Source: Epiperipatus broadwayi (taxonomy: Eukaryota; Onychophora; Udeonychophora; Euonychophora; Peripatidae). Taken from it: DNA of 64,000 bases. The translations under genes were made by a program, and so were the position numbers. Positions 48,126 through 64,000 of the stretch are shown piece by piece (position 1 is the first letter of the stretch; every line of letters begins with the position of its first letter). The DNA lies in NCBI GenBank assembly GCA_028023455.1, contig JAQFVV010006312.1:1858001-1922000 (forward strand), given 5' to 3'. The notes under the pieces were generated by a model, which worked only from the letters and a program-made list of their open reading frames with translations, was not told where the DNA came from and made no database searches.

Positions 48126-50320
48126 ATATATATATATATATATATATAATAACAGTCAGGTGGAAGGTCTTACTCTATCTGCCATATAGGGCGTTATTAG
48201 GCTATTAGAACCTAAAAAATTTATATAGTAGGCAGATTTATGTTGGTAAGCTTCCACTTTTATAGACTGTCAGCCTTTTCCACTAGCTCAAGGAGTAGCT
48301 GAGATTTATAACACAAGTTTTAAATTCTCTAATTTAATAGGAAAAAAAATATTGCCACTTTTAATAACAAATATTTATTATGCACACGCACCGACACTCC
48401 CTAAATTTGTTTGTAACAATTCTTGTTGATTGCACTGTAATATCCAAACTTATGCCTCTTGAATTGTCTTGAGGTACAAATAAAAGCATTTGAAAGTAAA
48501 TAAAAAATTTGAGAATTTGATTAATTTAACATTATTTTAAATTTAATTCTGCTATTCTTGGTAACTTGCACAGGTGGATCTTCTAAGCTTAATACAATTT
48601 AATATTTTATAATGTTAAACATAGAGAGACTATATAGAGTATGCAATTAAAAACTTTCAAAACATTTAACCTCAGGCTAAAAGTTCACAGTTAAACCAAT
48701 GCTAACTTTTGATATGCAGATGTAACCAATGTAACATGAAGACATTAGCATAAAACCATGCTAACAGGCATGTGCATCTGTAGTATATTTAAAAAAATGA
48801 TCTTTATCCAGAACAGAAATGTACATCTGTCTGGAGAAGGAGTCATATATATATATATATATAAATAGAAAAAACCCCAAAATGCTCCATATAGAGGGAG
48901 AGTGGTCATCACCAACTTATAGTCCCAATCCATAGGGCATAAGGAGATCAATGGTGTGGGAAGTACATCCACATCCATTGCAATGTGATGGCTACACCTC
49001 TGGGACATGCATTCATTTGGGATCAGTGTCCTGTATGCTAACATGCTTCATATTATATTGATATAAACACCCATACATCCATCTACCAACATTGGCTCAA
49101 CTACAAAACAGTCTGAAATTAACCCCATATGACCTAACCCAAACTTAATGACTCTATGCAGCCATCTACACCCAACTTTAAATTTAGTAATTTAGTTAAC
49201 AAACAAAATAAAAAGAAAAAAAAAAGAAAAAGAAAAATAAATAATGGAAATAATTGATTAGCAAACTTAATACATAAATAAAAGGATTATTAACTGATTT
49301 AAAGTCCTATTGCTGGTCAAACAAGAGTTCACTTATTAGTTATATTTTTTTACGGATTAAATATTTATTGAAGAGATATATTTAAAACATTCAATTGATA
49401 AAAGTTTATAATTCCCATTTAGTCTTGATGGCTTTTCTAGACTTCATCTGGTTTATGGAATTCATCACTGGTTATATTATTTGCTTCTAATTTTATTTGG
49501 AGACACAACTGCTACATGCTATTCTTGTGAGAACTGTGGTTGGGGATGCCACCTCAACCAATGCAAATGAAGGAAAAATAAATCTCTTGCAAAACTTCTC
49601 CATTGTGTAATCCACAATATAGCTAGCTGTAATTCATAGATTAATAGTCAAATCAATTAATTAAATTCAATTTTTTCATCTTTTATAATTTCTAGCCTGT
49701 AATTCTCCAGATTGATCATTCCTGACACTGTTTGATTTTATTGATCCTGAAAATTTTCCTTTCTAGCTCATGCATTTGTTAGTACTTGCATTGGTCAGTC
49801 TGCTTCAGAGTGGGAAACACCATAATCTTTGATTTTTATCTTTTATCTGACCTTTCAATCATTTAAGTGTCCCAAGGTCTAGTTTGCTTTACATTCAAAT
49901 ATATTTTAACAGAACAATTATTTCCATTTTAAGATTTAAACATGACTTTTAAATTGAAGCTAATTAACATTTTTCTTTTTCATTATTTTTAAACAAAAAT
50001 GCCAATTTTTATTTTTAGATCTTTATCTTTTACTTTTGAGTAATTTTTCTTTAAGTTTTCATCTCTGCCATTATATATATTCGTTTGAATAACTTTCTTA
50101 ATTTTTCTTTTCTGTATTTAATACATACATTTTATTTATTGTCTTTTCCCCACTTTATTGCAATTTTAAAATTATGTAATGGCATATGTATACCATTACA
50201 ATATATATATATATATATATTAAGTTTGAATCTCTAAACTGACAAGCTGAGAAAATTGAGTTTTTCTTTTCTTAATGAGGGGGCAGAGAAGAGCTGAACA
50301 TAAATCTTTAGTATCTTTTT
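48126..50320. other. No gene seen; unassigned moderately complex sequence
   Basis: Short (AT)n arrays at 48126-48149 and 48845-48864. The blocks 48155-48310 and 48770-49150 are richer in G+C than their surroundings and look like repeat-derived sequence, but I recognise no family. Confidence 0.45.
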
Positions 50321-50324
50321 TTTT

Positions 50325-50425
50325 TTCCATGTGTCATAGCATTGGCCGGGACGTGAACCCACAACCGCCTGCAACCAACTACCTGCTTGCATGGAAGCTG
50401 CGATACCTCTCGGCTAACAACACAT
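50325..50425 (-). mobile_element. tRNA-derived SINE head
   Basis: On the minus strand, TTAGCCGAGAGGTATCGCAG resembles the A box of a tRNA-type internal promoter (TRGYNNARNGG). GGTTCACGTCCCGGCC about 55 nt later resembles the B box and T-loop (GGTTCRANNCC). The two boxes are at tRNA-like spacing, but the arms do not fold as a complete tRNA. It is therefore a SINE head or tRNA relic rather than a functional tRNA. Confidence 0.65.
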
Positions 50426-50429
50426 CTTT

Positions 50430-51582
50430 TGTTTATTTTTTTCATTATTATGTTAATCTATATAAAGCTTTCAATAAAAAAAATATAATTTTAATTCTTA
50501 CATTTGTTGTTAATGGTGTGTTGAGAATATATAATTCATTTATTGAGCAATCAAGACTGAATGCACAATTAAACTTCTACAGAGTCATTTTAATATACTT
50601 ACAAACAATGCTCTTTTTTATTTGAAAGTTTATTAAAATAATACCATAATAGTTTGATTTATGAATTATTATTATAAAAACAACATGCATTCAGACTTAG
50701 TTGTGTCATGAAAGGATATATGTGTAAAATATAAAATAAGGTAATTTAATTATTTTACTTGCTTCACTCAGAACTTGTCTTAAGTGAATTAGCACGGTGG
50801 CAGTTTCAGGTGTTTAAGGATCCTGGAACAATTCTCACCTGATTTGAAAAAGCAATAACCATTGTAGTCATTGTAGTTAATTTAATAAAATTATTTTCTT
50901 AATTGGTCACTTCGTTGCCTAAATATTACCTGACTTCCTAATACATCCATTTGATCATAATCAAAATAGGAAACAAAAATATTTACTTACTATTAAAAGA
51001 AAATAAGTAAATCGTAAGTATACTGAATCCAATTATGAAATTGGTGAACTCAAGGGAATAAGTTTTAAAAAAGCCAAAAACAATATTCCAGTTCAACTAA
51101 CTGAAAAATAAAAAATAATTTGCTCAATTCTTGAGGCTTTAGCATCCATGATCTCTTTTAGAAACTGAACTCATAATAAATAAACAACAGTCAGTAAGTG
51201 GTTTACATTATAAACACTGAGAAAGCATATTATTTTAAATAAAAGTAAATAAATCATTGTATTAATTGCTTAGAAGTGTTCAAAAACTCCAAAAAGACAA
51301 GCTCAGCATAACATTCAATGGACTACTTTTTTTTACTTTACTCAATCGAAAATTGATCAGAAACCTTTAGCTTGTGAATCCACTATTTTACCACTCTATC
51401 AAATTTCATGATGAATTTTTTTAATGATCAGCATATTAGTATTGATTTGGCATTTGAAATCATATTAAGCCTTTTAGATTTTCTTGGATAGATTTTTCAG
51501 AATGGCTGTGAGCTAAGCATCTAAAAAAAAATTTCTCAGTCAAAAGACTGCTACAAAAATCCACTAAATAATATTACAATGC
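50430..51582. other. AT-rich DNA, no gene seen
   Basis: No coding signal. The last 60 bp before the (AAT)n array may be the 3' end of a plus-strand LINE, but are too short to assign. Confidence 0.45.
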
Positions 51583-54634
<3,052 letters not shown>

Positions 54635-55370
54635 GGAGCATATAGACAATCTAACACAACCCTTCAAACAATCATTAATTCATATTGCAAAGGCTCTATT
54701 CCATCAGTCCGTGCAGCCACTTTTATGCTTTATGCATACTGGTGCACTAGATGCACATTCACTCTAGGTAACAACACAAGGCGACATCCATCAACTTTCA
54801 ATATCAAACTGGCAAAACTACGAGCCAGAGACAATAAAATTGCACATCCAGACATCTATGCAGCAACCTGGTCACTGATAACACAACAATCAAACCTCTA
54901 AGATGGCTCCCAATAACCAAAATCTATGCCCTCAACCAATATATATATATATATATAAAATGTGGCAATTATCTACAAATAAAAAAACAGAATGTTGTCT
55001 TTGATTGCATAATATTAATATAAAGGACAGTAACAACAAAATCAGACCTCAAATACTGGAAAGCAAACTAAACCCAGCATGGCAATATACATCAAAGTTG
55101 AAGTTTTGCAAATTGAACAATGATAACCCAAGACTTTGGAGAACTATGATTACAGCAAGCAGCACTCATAAATGTAACGTATACATATGTATATTCACCC
55201 CCCCTAACAATGTTTAAATATCTTTCCCTCCTAAGTTAAGTTCCTTTTTTGTACATCACAGATACCAACTTAAACTTGGTTTACTCACTAGCAATGTAAA
55301 TATATGTATACGAAGTGTCTTATAGCAAATGTAACTCTATGGTTATCAATAAAGTTCTTCTCTTTGAAAC
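54635..55370 (+). pseudogene. LINE 3' end 2, related to the preceding copy
   Basis: Begins inside the same C-terminal region: GSIPSVRAATFMLYAYWCTR CTF, NNTRRHPSTFNIKL and IYAATWSLITQQSNL, then a stop at about 54902. It is a different subfamily member from the preceding copy (about two thirds of the residues shared in the overlap). A longer 3' untranslated region includes (TA)n at 54939 and ends ATCAATAAAGTTCTTCTCTT, then the long (TAA)n tail. It is truncated exactly at the tail of the preceding copy. Confidence 0.82.
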
Positions 55371-55690
<320 letters not shown>

Positions 55691-55814
55691 GTTTATGGCT
55701 TTCTAAGAGCTCAAAACATGCTAGTTTGTTTCCCCCTCTCCATATCATAATCCAAATGCCCTGAAAATATCAAAAAAACTTTGACTAATTTTCAAATTTC
55801 TTATAACAATGTCC

Positions 55815-55845
<31 letters not shown>

Positions 55846-57425
55846 AAACAAAAACTTATTACAATGATTCTTTATTTGAAGAAAAAATATGATCATTTTC
55901 TAGAAATCAAAAGACAGATATTTTTCTAACTTTATTTTAAGAACTATTTATATATCATCAATGGACAGTCACTTTTTATGTTGAATCTTTCGTACACATT
56001 CCAGTCTTAAAATACCAATTTTTTGTTAGTTAAAACATAATCCAACTCTTTTATACTCTTATGACAAAATTTTATCTGCTTTGGATTTTTTTTGAAAATA
56101 TAAATTTTTTATATATAGTTTTCTTTTTTGAGAATTCCACATGCCTATGTCTTTTCTCATTTTTGTCTCCATAACCAAATTGACCCACAATACTTTTATT
56201 TTTCAACTATTCTTCAATTTTAGTATTATTTTTTAAAATACCTTTTTATGTAATCAAAAACATTCTGTACATTTAAATTAAAAGTTTTTATTTGTTGGAG
56301 CATAAACATAAATTATCAGCATCTAGTATATTCTATTAAGTTCATAATTAATATTGTCATCCATCTAATACCATTAACTTTACATGATATATATATATAT
56401 AATGAATCAAACTCCATTTGTGTTTTTAATATTTGTGTCTTTATGATAAAGTATATATCCATTTATCAGATCGTGTTTTTATCTTTTTTCATAATATCAC
56501 AAAACATGATAATATGCTATTTAATATTAGACAATTATTTTTCCAATTCATTTAAAGTCCATTTATTCAAAAGTGATATGCAAGTAGCAATTAAAAGCCT
56601 AGAAAGAATGAAAAAGAAGAGGGTTTTTGTGTAAACGTCTATGTTTTCCACGCCTATTATTGTGTCATAATTTCATTTAAAGTATTTTTAGTTACATTTT
56701 AGTACAAAATAATAAATTCGTAAATTATAAAGTCAGATTAATTATATAGGGCATGTGAATACGACAAAAAAAGAAAAAAAAACACTAATACAAATATATT
56801 TATAAATTATTCTTTATTTGAAACCTATTAAAAGTAAGGACATTAATTTTTTTTAATAAAATGTGGAGGAATATACAAAGGCTGATAACCAAAGATTATG
56901 AAAAGAACTTTTTAAAAAATGGAAACATTTGAGAATTCTAAGTTGGAGAAAAAAAACAAACCAAAATTGATGAAGAAATCATAGCACTTCTGAATACAAA
57001 CCTGACAACGGTAGTATAAAAATCCACATACTTGATATGGATATTATCATTATATGTAGATTTAATGTGAATACTGTAGAGAAAGCCAACAAATAATGTA
57101 AAAAATTAAAAAGAATTCAAATTTGTTCTTGATATTAAGAAACAATTAAATCTGAGTGGAAATTGTTGAAGAGTTGAAAGCATGAAGATGAAAAAAATAT
57201 TGAAATACTTAATTTTAAATGTGATAAGAATGCAGGGCAGTTTATAGAGTTAAAAGATAAAAAGAAACAATTCCAAAAATTGGAAATATGAAATTGTCAT
57301 TATATACAGGCAAAGCAAAGATGAGTCATAACAAAAAAGTCTTATTTCTAAAAATAACTTACTTGGTTACTAGATTTTTTTAATATGATCTTTCTTTTCG
57401 CATCAATAACAATTCATTTTTACTG
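55691..57425. other. AT-rich DNA, no gene seen
   Basis: Contains a T11/A22 run near 55815-55848, which may be an assembly-sensitive site. No coding similarity recognised. Confidence 0.5.
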
Positions 57426-57429
57426 CAGC

Positions 57430-58600
57430 AATTTTAACATGTTTGATACTTATTCCAAGAAACTTAAACCAACTTCTTTCTAATATTGGGTTAATATTTC
57501 ATTCTGCTAAATATAATATTAGTTGTTTTGTATGCCTATTTATTCATATGGATATTATAGGAATTCTTCCAATTGTTATACAGTTTTTATTTATGTCTGG
57601 TGCAATCACTGTAAAGTTTTTCAATTTGTCATTTATGTTTGTCTTTCTACAAATCATATTCCAGTCTTTCATGATATTGATGATAAGCCTGGTCCACAAT
57701 CAATTTCCATTTGTATATTTTGATTGAAGATTTTCATGTTTAATTCTGGCATATCAGCATCTTTCAGTTTGCTTATAAATATAAATTTTTTAGACATTCT
57801 TCCCCTTGATTTATTCTTTTTCTGTAAATCCCTTTTTGTCATTTGTCACTTACATAACTTTGATAAATAGCCTTTAAACCCACAATTAAAAATATTTTTT
57901 TTTAATTTTAAATCTGCAGTTAGGTTTTAAATGTCCTATGGGGAGATTCTTTATTAACTTTCTATTTATCTCTCATGGTTTTGCAACTTTTATACTTGTT
58001 TCTGAAGAATTATTCTCTTTCACATTTTTGAAAATTTCCCTATAGTCTACCATGGCTCCATAATGAAAACTCATTCAATAACAATCTTATATGTTAATTC
58101 CTTTTTGCTTAGTAATATTTCTCTAAGCTTTACATCTCTTATTTCCCATAGTATCTGATTTAGCAACATTTTATCAATAAAATTTTTAAATTTGCAATTC
58201 ATTGCTAACATTTGTAGGACCAAATCATATTCACATATGTTTTCATTTTGCAACTGTATTCACTCTCACAAATGAAAATGCACTATAATTTTTGATATTA
58301 TGGGTTTAAAATATGTACTTAATTTTATCAGTAATTCTTCATAGGGTATTTCCAGGGGTGTCTTGGTATTATATAAATGATTTGCCACATTCAACAGATC
58401 TTTGCTGGAAATCCATTTTAGCATTGCTACTTTAAGTTTATTCGCGATTATTCCATTCATAAGATTGTACTTTTCAATATGATTTACCTATATCTTCTAT
58501 TGATCCAGACTTTGTATATCAAACAGTTATGGTTCATATATATTTGCCATTGACCCAGATTTTGTATAAGAAATGTTGTTGTCATGTTGTTCTGCATTTT
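57430..58600 (-). pseudogene. Gypsy gag - zinc knuckle - protease remnant
   Basis: On the minus strand 58266-58460 reads LKWISSKDLLNVANHLYNTK, YEELLIKLSTYFKPIISKI and VHFHL, and 58071-58253 reads ENICEYDLVLQMLAMNCKFK, FIDKMLLNQILWEIRD and REILLSKKELTYK. Together these give a gypsy capsid domain (...L...F.P......R..F......E....Y...L......C.F......L.....GI.D...R..LL.). A zinc-knuckle relic NCGFKGYLSKLCK lies near 57880. A protease-like stretch (DWNMICRKTNI, then LERSWFKFLGI, in place of the LLGRDWL end) covers 57440-57680. No reverse transcriptase follows. It differs in sequence from the gag at 1351-1686, so at least two gypsy families are present. Confidence 0.78.
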
Positions 58601-60292
58601 CAGTTCATTGCACCATTGAATTTAATATGTAAAACTAATATTTATCTAAGATTCATATGTTTAATTGACTATTGATCTGTACCAAAAATATATTTCAGGC
58701 TTCACAGGTTAGATTGCTGATTAATTATATTTTGTTAAATAAAAAAAACGAGAAAAACTTAAATAAAACCCCATAATGATATTAGTAAAGTATTAGTAAT
58801 TCAACTTGCTAATTGCTAGTTGAAAATAAAATTACTCAGATCTCTCTAAAGTTCATATTTACTTAGAGATTAACATCTATAAAATCTCTTTAATTCAGTC
58901 GTTTATAACTCTATAATTCTGTAAGCACCTTACAACCTTCACACATTATATCAGAGATTGTTGACTAAAGTTCTTCTTTATTAATATCCAGAACATCATT
59001 TTTACTAGTTTATCTTTCCACTTGTATTTATACACAACTTTATTTCACTTCTCTTCTAACTTAACTCTTCTGCACACTTTTGCATAAAGTGAACTTTTTT
59101 TAACATTACATGATCACCATTTCTTATGCATGCTCATAACTGCCTTCTGGCATCCACTGATCACTCTGTCTTGCAGTGAGTGGCACTTCTGTATGGAGAG
59201 TTTTGCCTGTTTTTTTTAATATGAAAATTAGTCTGTTGCAACTTCCAGTGTTTTATTTTTCTGCATAATTAATTATTTAATTTTATTTCTGGAGTATTAT
59301 AGATAGCATTTAAAAGCCCGCATACACACCTAAATTTATTCTTCAATAAAATAAAACATATGTGTGTACACAACAATAATTTAAATTATAAAGGGATTCT
59401 AATTGAATTCAAATACGTTTTTAAATAGGTCATAAATATTTAAATTTCTCTACAATATTAAAATTATGTACTCCACAAATATTTTATTAATTTATATTAT
59501 TAATTAACTTTTTCGGAATTTCCTTATAAAATTCGTTACCAATTATAATGTATATAAAAATGTGAATATAATAAATGAGTAGTAATTTAAATATTAATGT
59601 TCATGGAAAACCAGTTTAAACAACAAAATGAAAATTTATTAATATAAACAATAATGATACAAAAAATATAAAATTAAGAAGCAAATAAAATATTCCTTGT
59701 CAAATAGTTTACAGTTGAATTGATTATTATTTATCAATTACTATATATTTTTATAAATTATCTATTATGTGCTGTGAAAAATACACTAAAAAACCATATA
59801 TATATATATTAGCACAAATAAGTAAATAAATATATAAAGATATATTTTGCATAATTTAATTAGTATGTTTAATTTGTTTACTATTTCCTTATAATAACTA
59901 TAAGGTTATTAATTTACATTCATAAAAATATATTTAAAATGTTTATTAAATATACACTTCCATTCATATCATCTAATTTATTTTCTCTTTAAATATAAAT
60001 GAAAACAAATAAACATACGTTTACTTAAACAAACTAAAATTATCATTAAAAAATATATTGTTTTTATTTTTGTTTACTATTTACTTTCATTTATTCCTTT
60101 TGGTAATGATAGATTTTCTGGTATACTAAACAAACATGCATTCTCAAAGCATAAAAAATGTAAAAAATATATTACCTGATAAAGTTTTCTTTTGTACTCA
60201 CAATGAATGCCTATCAAATTATAATTTCATTAAAAAACAATATTTATTATGTACAACAAAAATTTTATGATCCACTTTTTACATTTTATATA
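58601..60292. other. AT-rich DNA, no gene seen
   Basis: Near 59135-59220 the words GGCATCCACTGATCACT and CTGTATGGAGAGTTTTGCCTG recall the right part of the 18.2-19.0-kb repeat family, so a partial copy is likely. The rest is featureless. Confidence 0.45.
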
Positions 60293-61048
60293 ATGTAACG
60301 AGCACAGACGTTCGTTACATTGTTTTTTTTTTATATTTATTAAACATGAAAGTAAATTAAAAAGTTTGCATTTAAAAATTTTCTTTAAGAATTAAAAATT
60401 GAAATTAAATATCATCTTAAACTCGTATATATTAAATCGCACAGATAAAAAAAAATTATTAAAATAAAACTGTATTAAAAATAGAAAAGGTATTTTAAAA
60501 ACAAAAACTTAAAAAGATTTAGAGATAAAAATATATATTTGATTTGGAAAACAGGTTAATTAATCAGAAATGGAAATGATTGTTAATTAGTTAAATGTAA
60601 ACCAGCCTTGGGCATTTAAATGTAAAAACATCGGTCAGATAGGAAAACAATAGAAACAAATAGCCAATGAAAGAAATCCATCGGGAAATCGGACCTCAGC
60701 GAAAGGATCATCACATCGATGACATAATGCCAAGTCAATCCTTCGAATACGTATAAAAGGAAAATTTGGAAATTATTAATTAGTGACTGGATTATGATTA
60801 TTACGATGTGACAGATAGGTGTTAGTGCGGAGGTGCGGGAGAAGCGATTGAAGAGACGCACGATTCAATCACTTCAGTTTTGCCAAAGAAAGAAAGAGAA
60901 ATGAACTATCGTTTTCTACATTGAGGACCAACTAAATTAAAAAACCTCCGAATGAATAAATAAAACATCGGCTAAATGTATACCAATATCTTCAGGACGG
61001 CGTGGGAATTCCCGTTCAAACTTACAAACGACAGATAAAGATGAACTG
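60293..61048 (+). repeat. Long direct repeat, copy 1
   Basis: Collinear with 63243-64000 at an offset of 2950-2952. The only differences I see are two extra T bases in a T-run and one T/C change near 60366. It starts with a short inverted repeat ATGTAACGA...TCGTTACAT (60293-60301 and 60312-60320). The TGTAACG start and a TATA box (60752-60759) fit a gypsy-type LTR, but no primer binding site or polypurine tract is placed correctly, so a recent 2.95-kb tandem duplication is equally possible. The open frame at 60616-60861 is probably not coding. Confidence 0.95.
60752..60759 (+). promoter_or_regulatory. TATA-box-like element in direct repeat copy 1
   Basis: TATAAAAG in the context ATACGTATAAAAGGAAAA lies in a locally G+C-richer stretch and is repeated identically at 63704-63711. 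It would fit an RNA polymerase II promoter inside an LTR; this is inference. Confidence 0.4.
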
Positions 61049-63242
61049 TTTAAAACCGTAAGAACTTTACAATTAATGAACATTAAATTAAAAACTTTTC
61101 GTATTTAAAATAATTGCATTAGTTTCCTATCTGACTAAAGTAGTTAAAATGTTATTTGATGTATTTTTTATTTATTTGTGTAATATCATTTCCATTTATT
61201 TAATTTTGTTCTTTAAGTTTATTTATGATTTCTGTTTTCCGATAAATTAAAATATATCAATGTTAAACTTAAGTCGGGCGTGAATGGCTGTATAGATTTG
61301 TAAAGTTATATTAGGGGAGGGTAATCTTAGGTTATTTGGTTCGTGGTTAAATTGGGTCAATGGATTGGATATATTGGTGTGATTAGTAGATGTAATATTG
61401 ATTCGCTACGGGCAGAATCGCTTCATACGCCGCACACTTCCGTTTGCCTATGGAAGGAATTATAAGTCGGATACCGCAGTTCCTTTCTATGGAGTTTTTT
61501 GTTTTATTGCTCTTCTTTGCAGATAGATGTAATATTCCTATCTCATGAGAAGCAATTTCTTCTCTTAACTTTTTGTGCTGCCGTATTTTATTACATTGAA
61601 TACATCGATATATCAGATGAATTGATGCCAGTTTGACTACGAATTTTAACCTAAGGTTAAATAGGGATAGAATGTTTATTTTCAAAAGCAAATTTATGTG
61701 GTCTATTCATGCTCGACCCTAAATAGAAATGCATTAAATTTAAGTTGTTTATGGACGCTTGCATGGATTGGTTATCGGTTAAGTATGTTTTGGGTTTTCA
61801 TATTTGATCAAAATATATAGACATTCGATAAATAATGATACCTTACGGTGAGTATCTAAAATGTATTTATTCGGATGTCTTTTAAGTCATTGGTGACAAT
61901 GCAAGTATCTTATGGTGAATACTACTGGGTTACTTATAAATTTCCCTCTGCAATTGCCAGTATCAATGATTTTATCTTTTGATCGTTTATGTTTACTTTG
62001 AAATGTTTTTAACCGTGTAATCTATGTAACCGATCTATAGCAACATATTAAAACAAGCTTTTATAATCCCATCTGTGCGAACTTAATTAAAATGTAAACT
62101 GATAATATAATAGAAATTAAAATGTAAATTAAAATCTAAGGTAAAGTTAAAAATAATGTTAAATTTTGAAATGTAAAACTAATACTAAAATAATTTTAAA
62201 TCTTATATATATGTGCATAAATAAATGTTTGTATGTTAATTACTGGCAGTGGCTTATTTTATTTATTTTTTTAATATTGAAATATAATTAGATAAGATAT
62301 TATATTATTTAATCTCTGCTATTCCACTGAGCTAGTGACATGGGCTAACGACCGGAATCAAAATATTTAAAAAAAAAAAAATTTTTTTTTTTTGACTTAC
62401 GTATCTGCCTACTTTATAAATTTTTCTAGGTTCAAATGCCTAGATGGCGCCCTGTAGTGCAGTTTACGTTAAGTCACCTTCTCCGGATTGTTACAACTGG
62501 CTTTCCCAATCTGGGGCCGATCTTTAATAAACCACATATACCCTGAGCAAATTTTGTCAAAATGAAATATTTTTATCTGTTTACATAAGTCGTATACTTT
62601 AAATCTTATAAAAGCACTGCCAGAAAGAAATTGCGCATATATATTAAACACGAGAAAGTATAAATAATTTTAAAAACTAATTTTTGTTAAAAAAAAAAAA
62701 AAAAAAGTCAAAAGGTTGCAATAAATATTTTTTTTTTTTTTGTTGATATATATTATGCTTTAACGTGTATAGGCGCGCACAGCCACGTAAGTTTATGATC
62801 GAAATGTGGTACCTTACGATGAGTACCGTTGGGAATTTACTTCAGTGTAATCCTATTTAAGCATTTTAATCAGTCATAAATAAGTTGGTGGTATGTATAA
62901 TTGTGCTGCAAATATACACGTATAAATCCATTATCTTTCTTAAAACATTTATCTCAATGCAACCTTCTTTAAATAAATAATTTATAAAATAACTTGCTTG
63001 TCATGCCGTGTGGAAAAATAAAATGTATAAGAAAAAATAATAGAACTCTTGTGGGGAGGAGGTGAACGTAAATGGTCCTTGGGAAAGCGATAGTCAACAT
63101 TTTTTTCTTTTTGTATATAGTCTTTTTGTAAAATTATTAACCGGATGTTTTGTAAATGTCTTCGTCAATCGTGTACCGTAATTACTAACCCTAAGTAAAA
63201 TATTTTTTTTTTGATCATTTTTTTTTAAGCAACTTTACTGAT
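61049..63242. other. Spacer between the long direct repeats
   Basis: Richer in G+C than most of the window. No domain was recognised in the minus-strand frames 61383-61691 and 62469-62651. A 15-nt word, A(C/T)CTTA(C/T)G(G/A)TGA(G/A)TA, occurs at 61840, 61907 and 62811. TAGATGGCGCCCTGTAGTGC at 62432-62451 contains a TGGCGCCC string like a primer binding site but is not next to an LTR end. (A)n(T)n runs lie at about 62369-62393 and 62688-62742. Confidence 0.6.
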
Positions 63243-64000
63243 ATGTAACGAGCACAGACGTTCGTTACATTGTTTTTTTTTTTTATATTTATTAAACATG
63301 AAAGTAAATTAAAAAGTTCGCATTTAAAAATTTTCTTTAAGAATTAAAAATTGAAATTAAATATCATCTTAAACTCGTATATATTAAATCGCACAGATAA
63401 AAAAAAATTATTAAAATAAAACTGTATTAAAAATAGAAAAGGTATTTTAAAAACAAAAACTTAAAAAGATTTAGAGATAAAAATATATATTTGATTTGGA
63501 AAACAGGTTAATTAATCAGAAATGGAAATGATTGTTAATTAGTTAAATGTAAACCAGCCTTGGGCATTTAAATGTAAAAACATCGGTCAGATAGGAAAAC
63601 AATAGAAACAAATAGCCAATGAAAGAAATCCATCGGGAAATCGGACCTCAGCGAAAGGATCATCACATCGATGACATAATGCCAAGTCAATCCTTCGAAT
63701 ACGTATAAAAGGAAAATTTGGAAATTATTAATTAGTGACTGGATTATGATTATTACGATGTGACAGATAGGTGTTAGTGCGGAGGTGCGGGAGAAGCGAT
63801 TGAAGAGACGCACGATTCAATCACTTCAGTTTTGCCAAAGAAAGAAAGAGAAATGAACTATCGTTTTCTACATTGAGGACCAACTAAATTAAAAAACCTC
63901 CGAATGAATAAATAAAACATCGGCTAAATGTATACCAATATCTTCAGGACGGCGTGGGAATTCCCGTTCAAACTTACAAACGACAGATAAAGATGAACTG
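63243..64000 (+). repeat. Long direct repeat, copy 2 (cut by window edge)
   Basis: Nearly identical to 60293-61048 and still matching at the last base of the window, so the true repeat is longer than 758 bp. The TATA-like element is at 63704-63711. The base before the repeat is preceded by a T/A-rich sequence without a polypurine tract. Confidence 0.95.

Noticed and set aside
49495-49572. Cys-rich plus-strand frame (CYSCENCGWGCHLNQCK)
   Set aside because: Very short, no surrounding coding signal; Cys spacing fits no finger I know. Likely chance.
50325-50425. Functional tRNA gene
   Set aside because: A and B boxes are present, but acceptor and anticodon stems do not pair as a full tRNA; SINE head is the better reading.
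60616-60861. 81-residue minus-strand frame repeated identically at 63568-63813
   Set aside because: Identical because the DNA is duplicated; no recognisable domain, and it overlaps the TATA-like region on the opposite strand.
62432-62451. TGGCGCCC as primer binding site of the 60.3/63.2-kb repeats
   Set aside because: It lies 1.4 kb past the visible part of copy 1 with no LTR end beside it and no matching polypurine tract before copy 2.

Overview
This is eukaryotic, almost certainly animal, genomic DNA. It is very AT-rich, has no dense gene packing, and contains spliced exons separated by introns of 8-11 kb, GT-AG junctions, long microsatellites and many decayed retrotransposons. The mix of Ty3/gypsy, RTE-like, CR1/Jockey-like and Penelope-like elements with a GIY-YIG domain suggests an invertebrate metazoan with a large genome (a mollusc, chelicerate or cnidarian would fit). 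I cannot name the species from the sequence.

Only one host gene is well supported. Three consecutive plus-strand exons (11102-11222, 19869-20023, 31440-31553) encode the catalytic core of an M1-family (aminopeptidase N / glutamyl aminopeptidase type) zinc metallopeptidase. They join in phase to give the GxMEN-type motif, HELAH and the downstream WLNEGFA glutamate motif. Flanking exons were not recognised, so the gene is seen only in part. Its introns are packed with repeats.

Repeats from left to right. 1-3.7 kb holds two oppositely oriented gypsy fragments. 6.4-7.3 kb holds a graded tetranucleotide microsatellite and a repeat bounded by 37-bp direct repeats. At 8.06-9.1 kb there is an RTE 3' end and a tandem duplication. 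Foldbacks lie at 10.2, 11.5 and 26.1 kb. Intron 1 has a gypsy integrase remnant (13.7-14.7 kb) and two copies of a short interspersed repeat (18.2-19.0 kb). Intron 2 has a two-strand gypsy locus (22.3-25.9 kb) and a 1.24-kb near-perfect palindrome (28.6-29.9 kb). Beyond the third exon come a LINE reverse-transcriptase remnant (32 kb), a long AT-rich desert, and an LTR retrotransposon with about 1.7-kb LTRs, a primer binding site and only a gag-like interior (41.3-47.0 kb). A head-to-head pair of Penelope-like 3' ends follows (47.1-48.1 kb), then a tRNA-derived SINE (50.3 kb), a cluster of LINEs joined through (TAA)n arrays (51.6-55.7 kb), a gypsy gag-protease remnant (57.4-58.6 kb), and two nearly identical direct repeats 2.95 kb apart (60.3 and 63.2 kb).

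The most interesting signal is that several hairpins and interspersed repeats, including those at the ends of the Penelope pair, share a CUGANGA ... GAAA(C) layout resembling the core of hammerhead ribozymes, which Penelope-like elements are known to carry. Most copies are degenerate and the assignment needs covariance-model testing. No CRISPR, bacterial operon, rRNA gene or intact tRNA gene is present.
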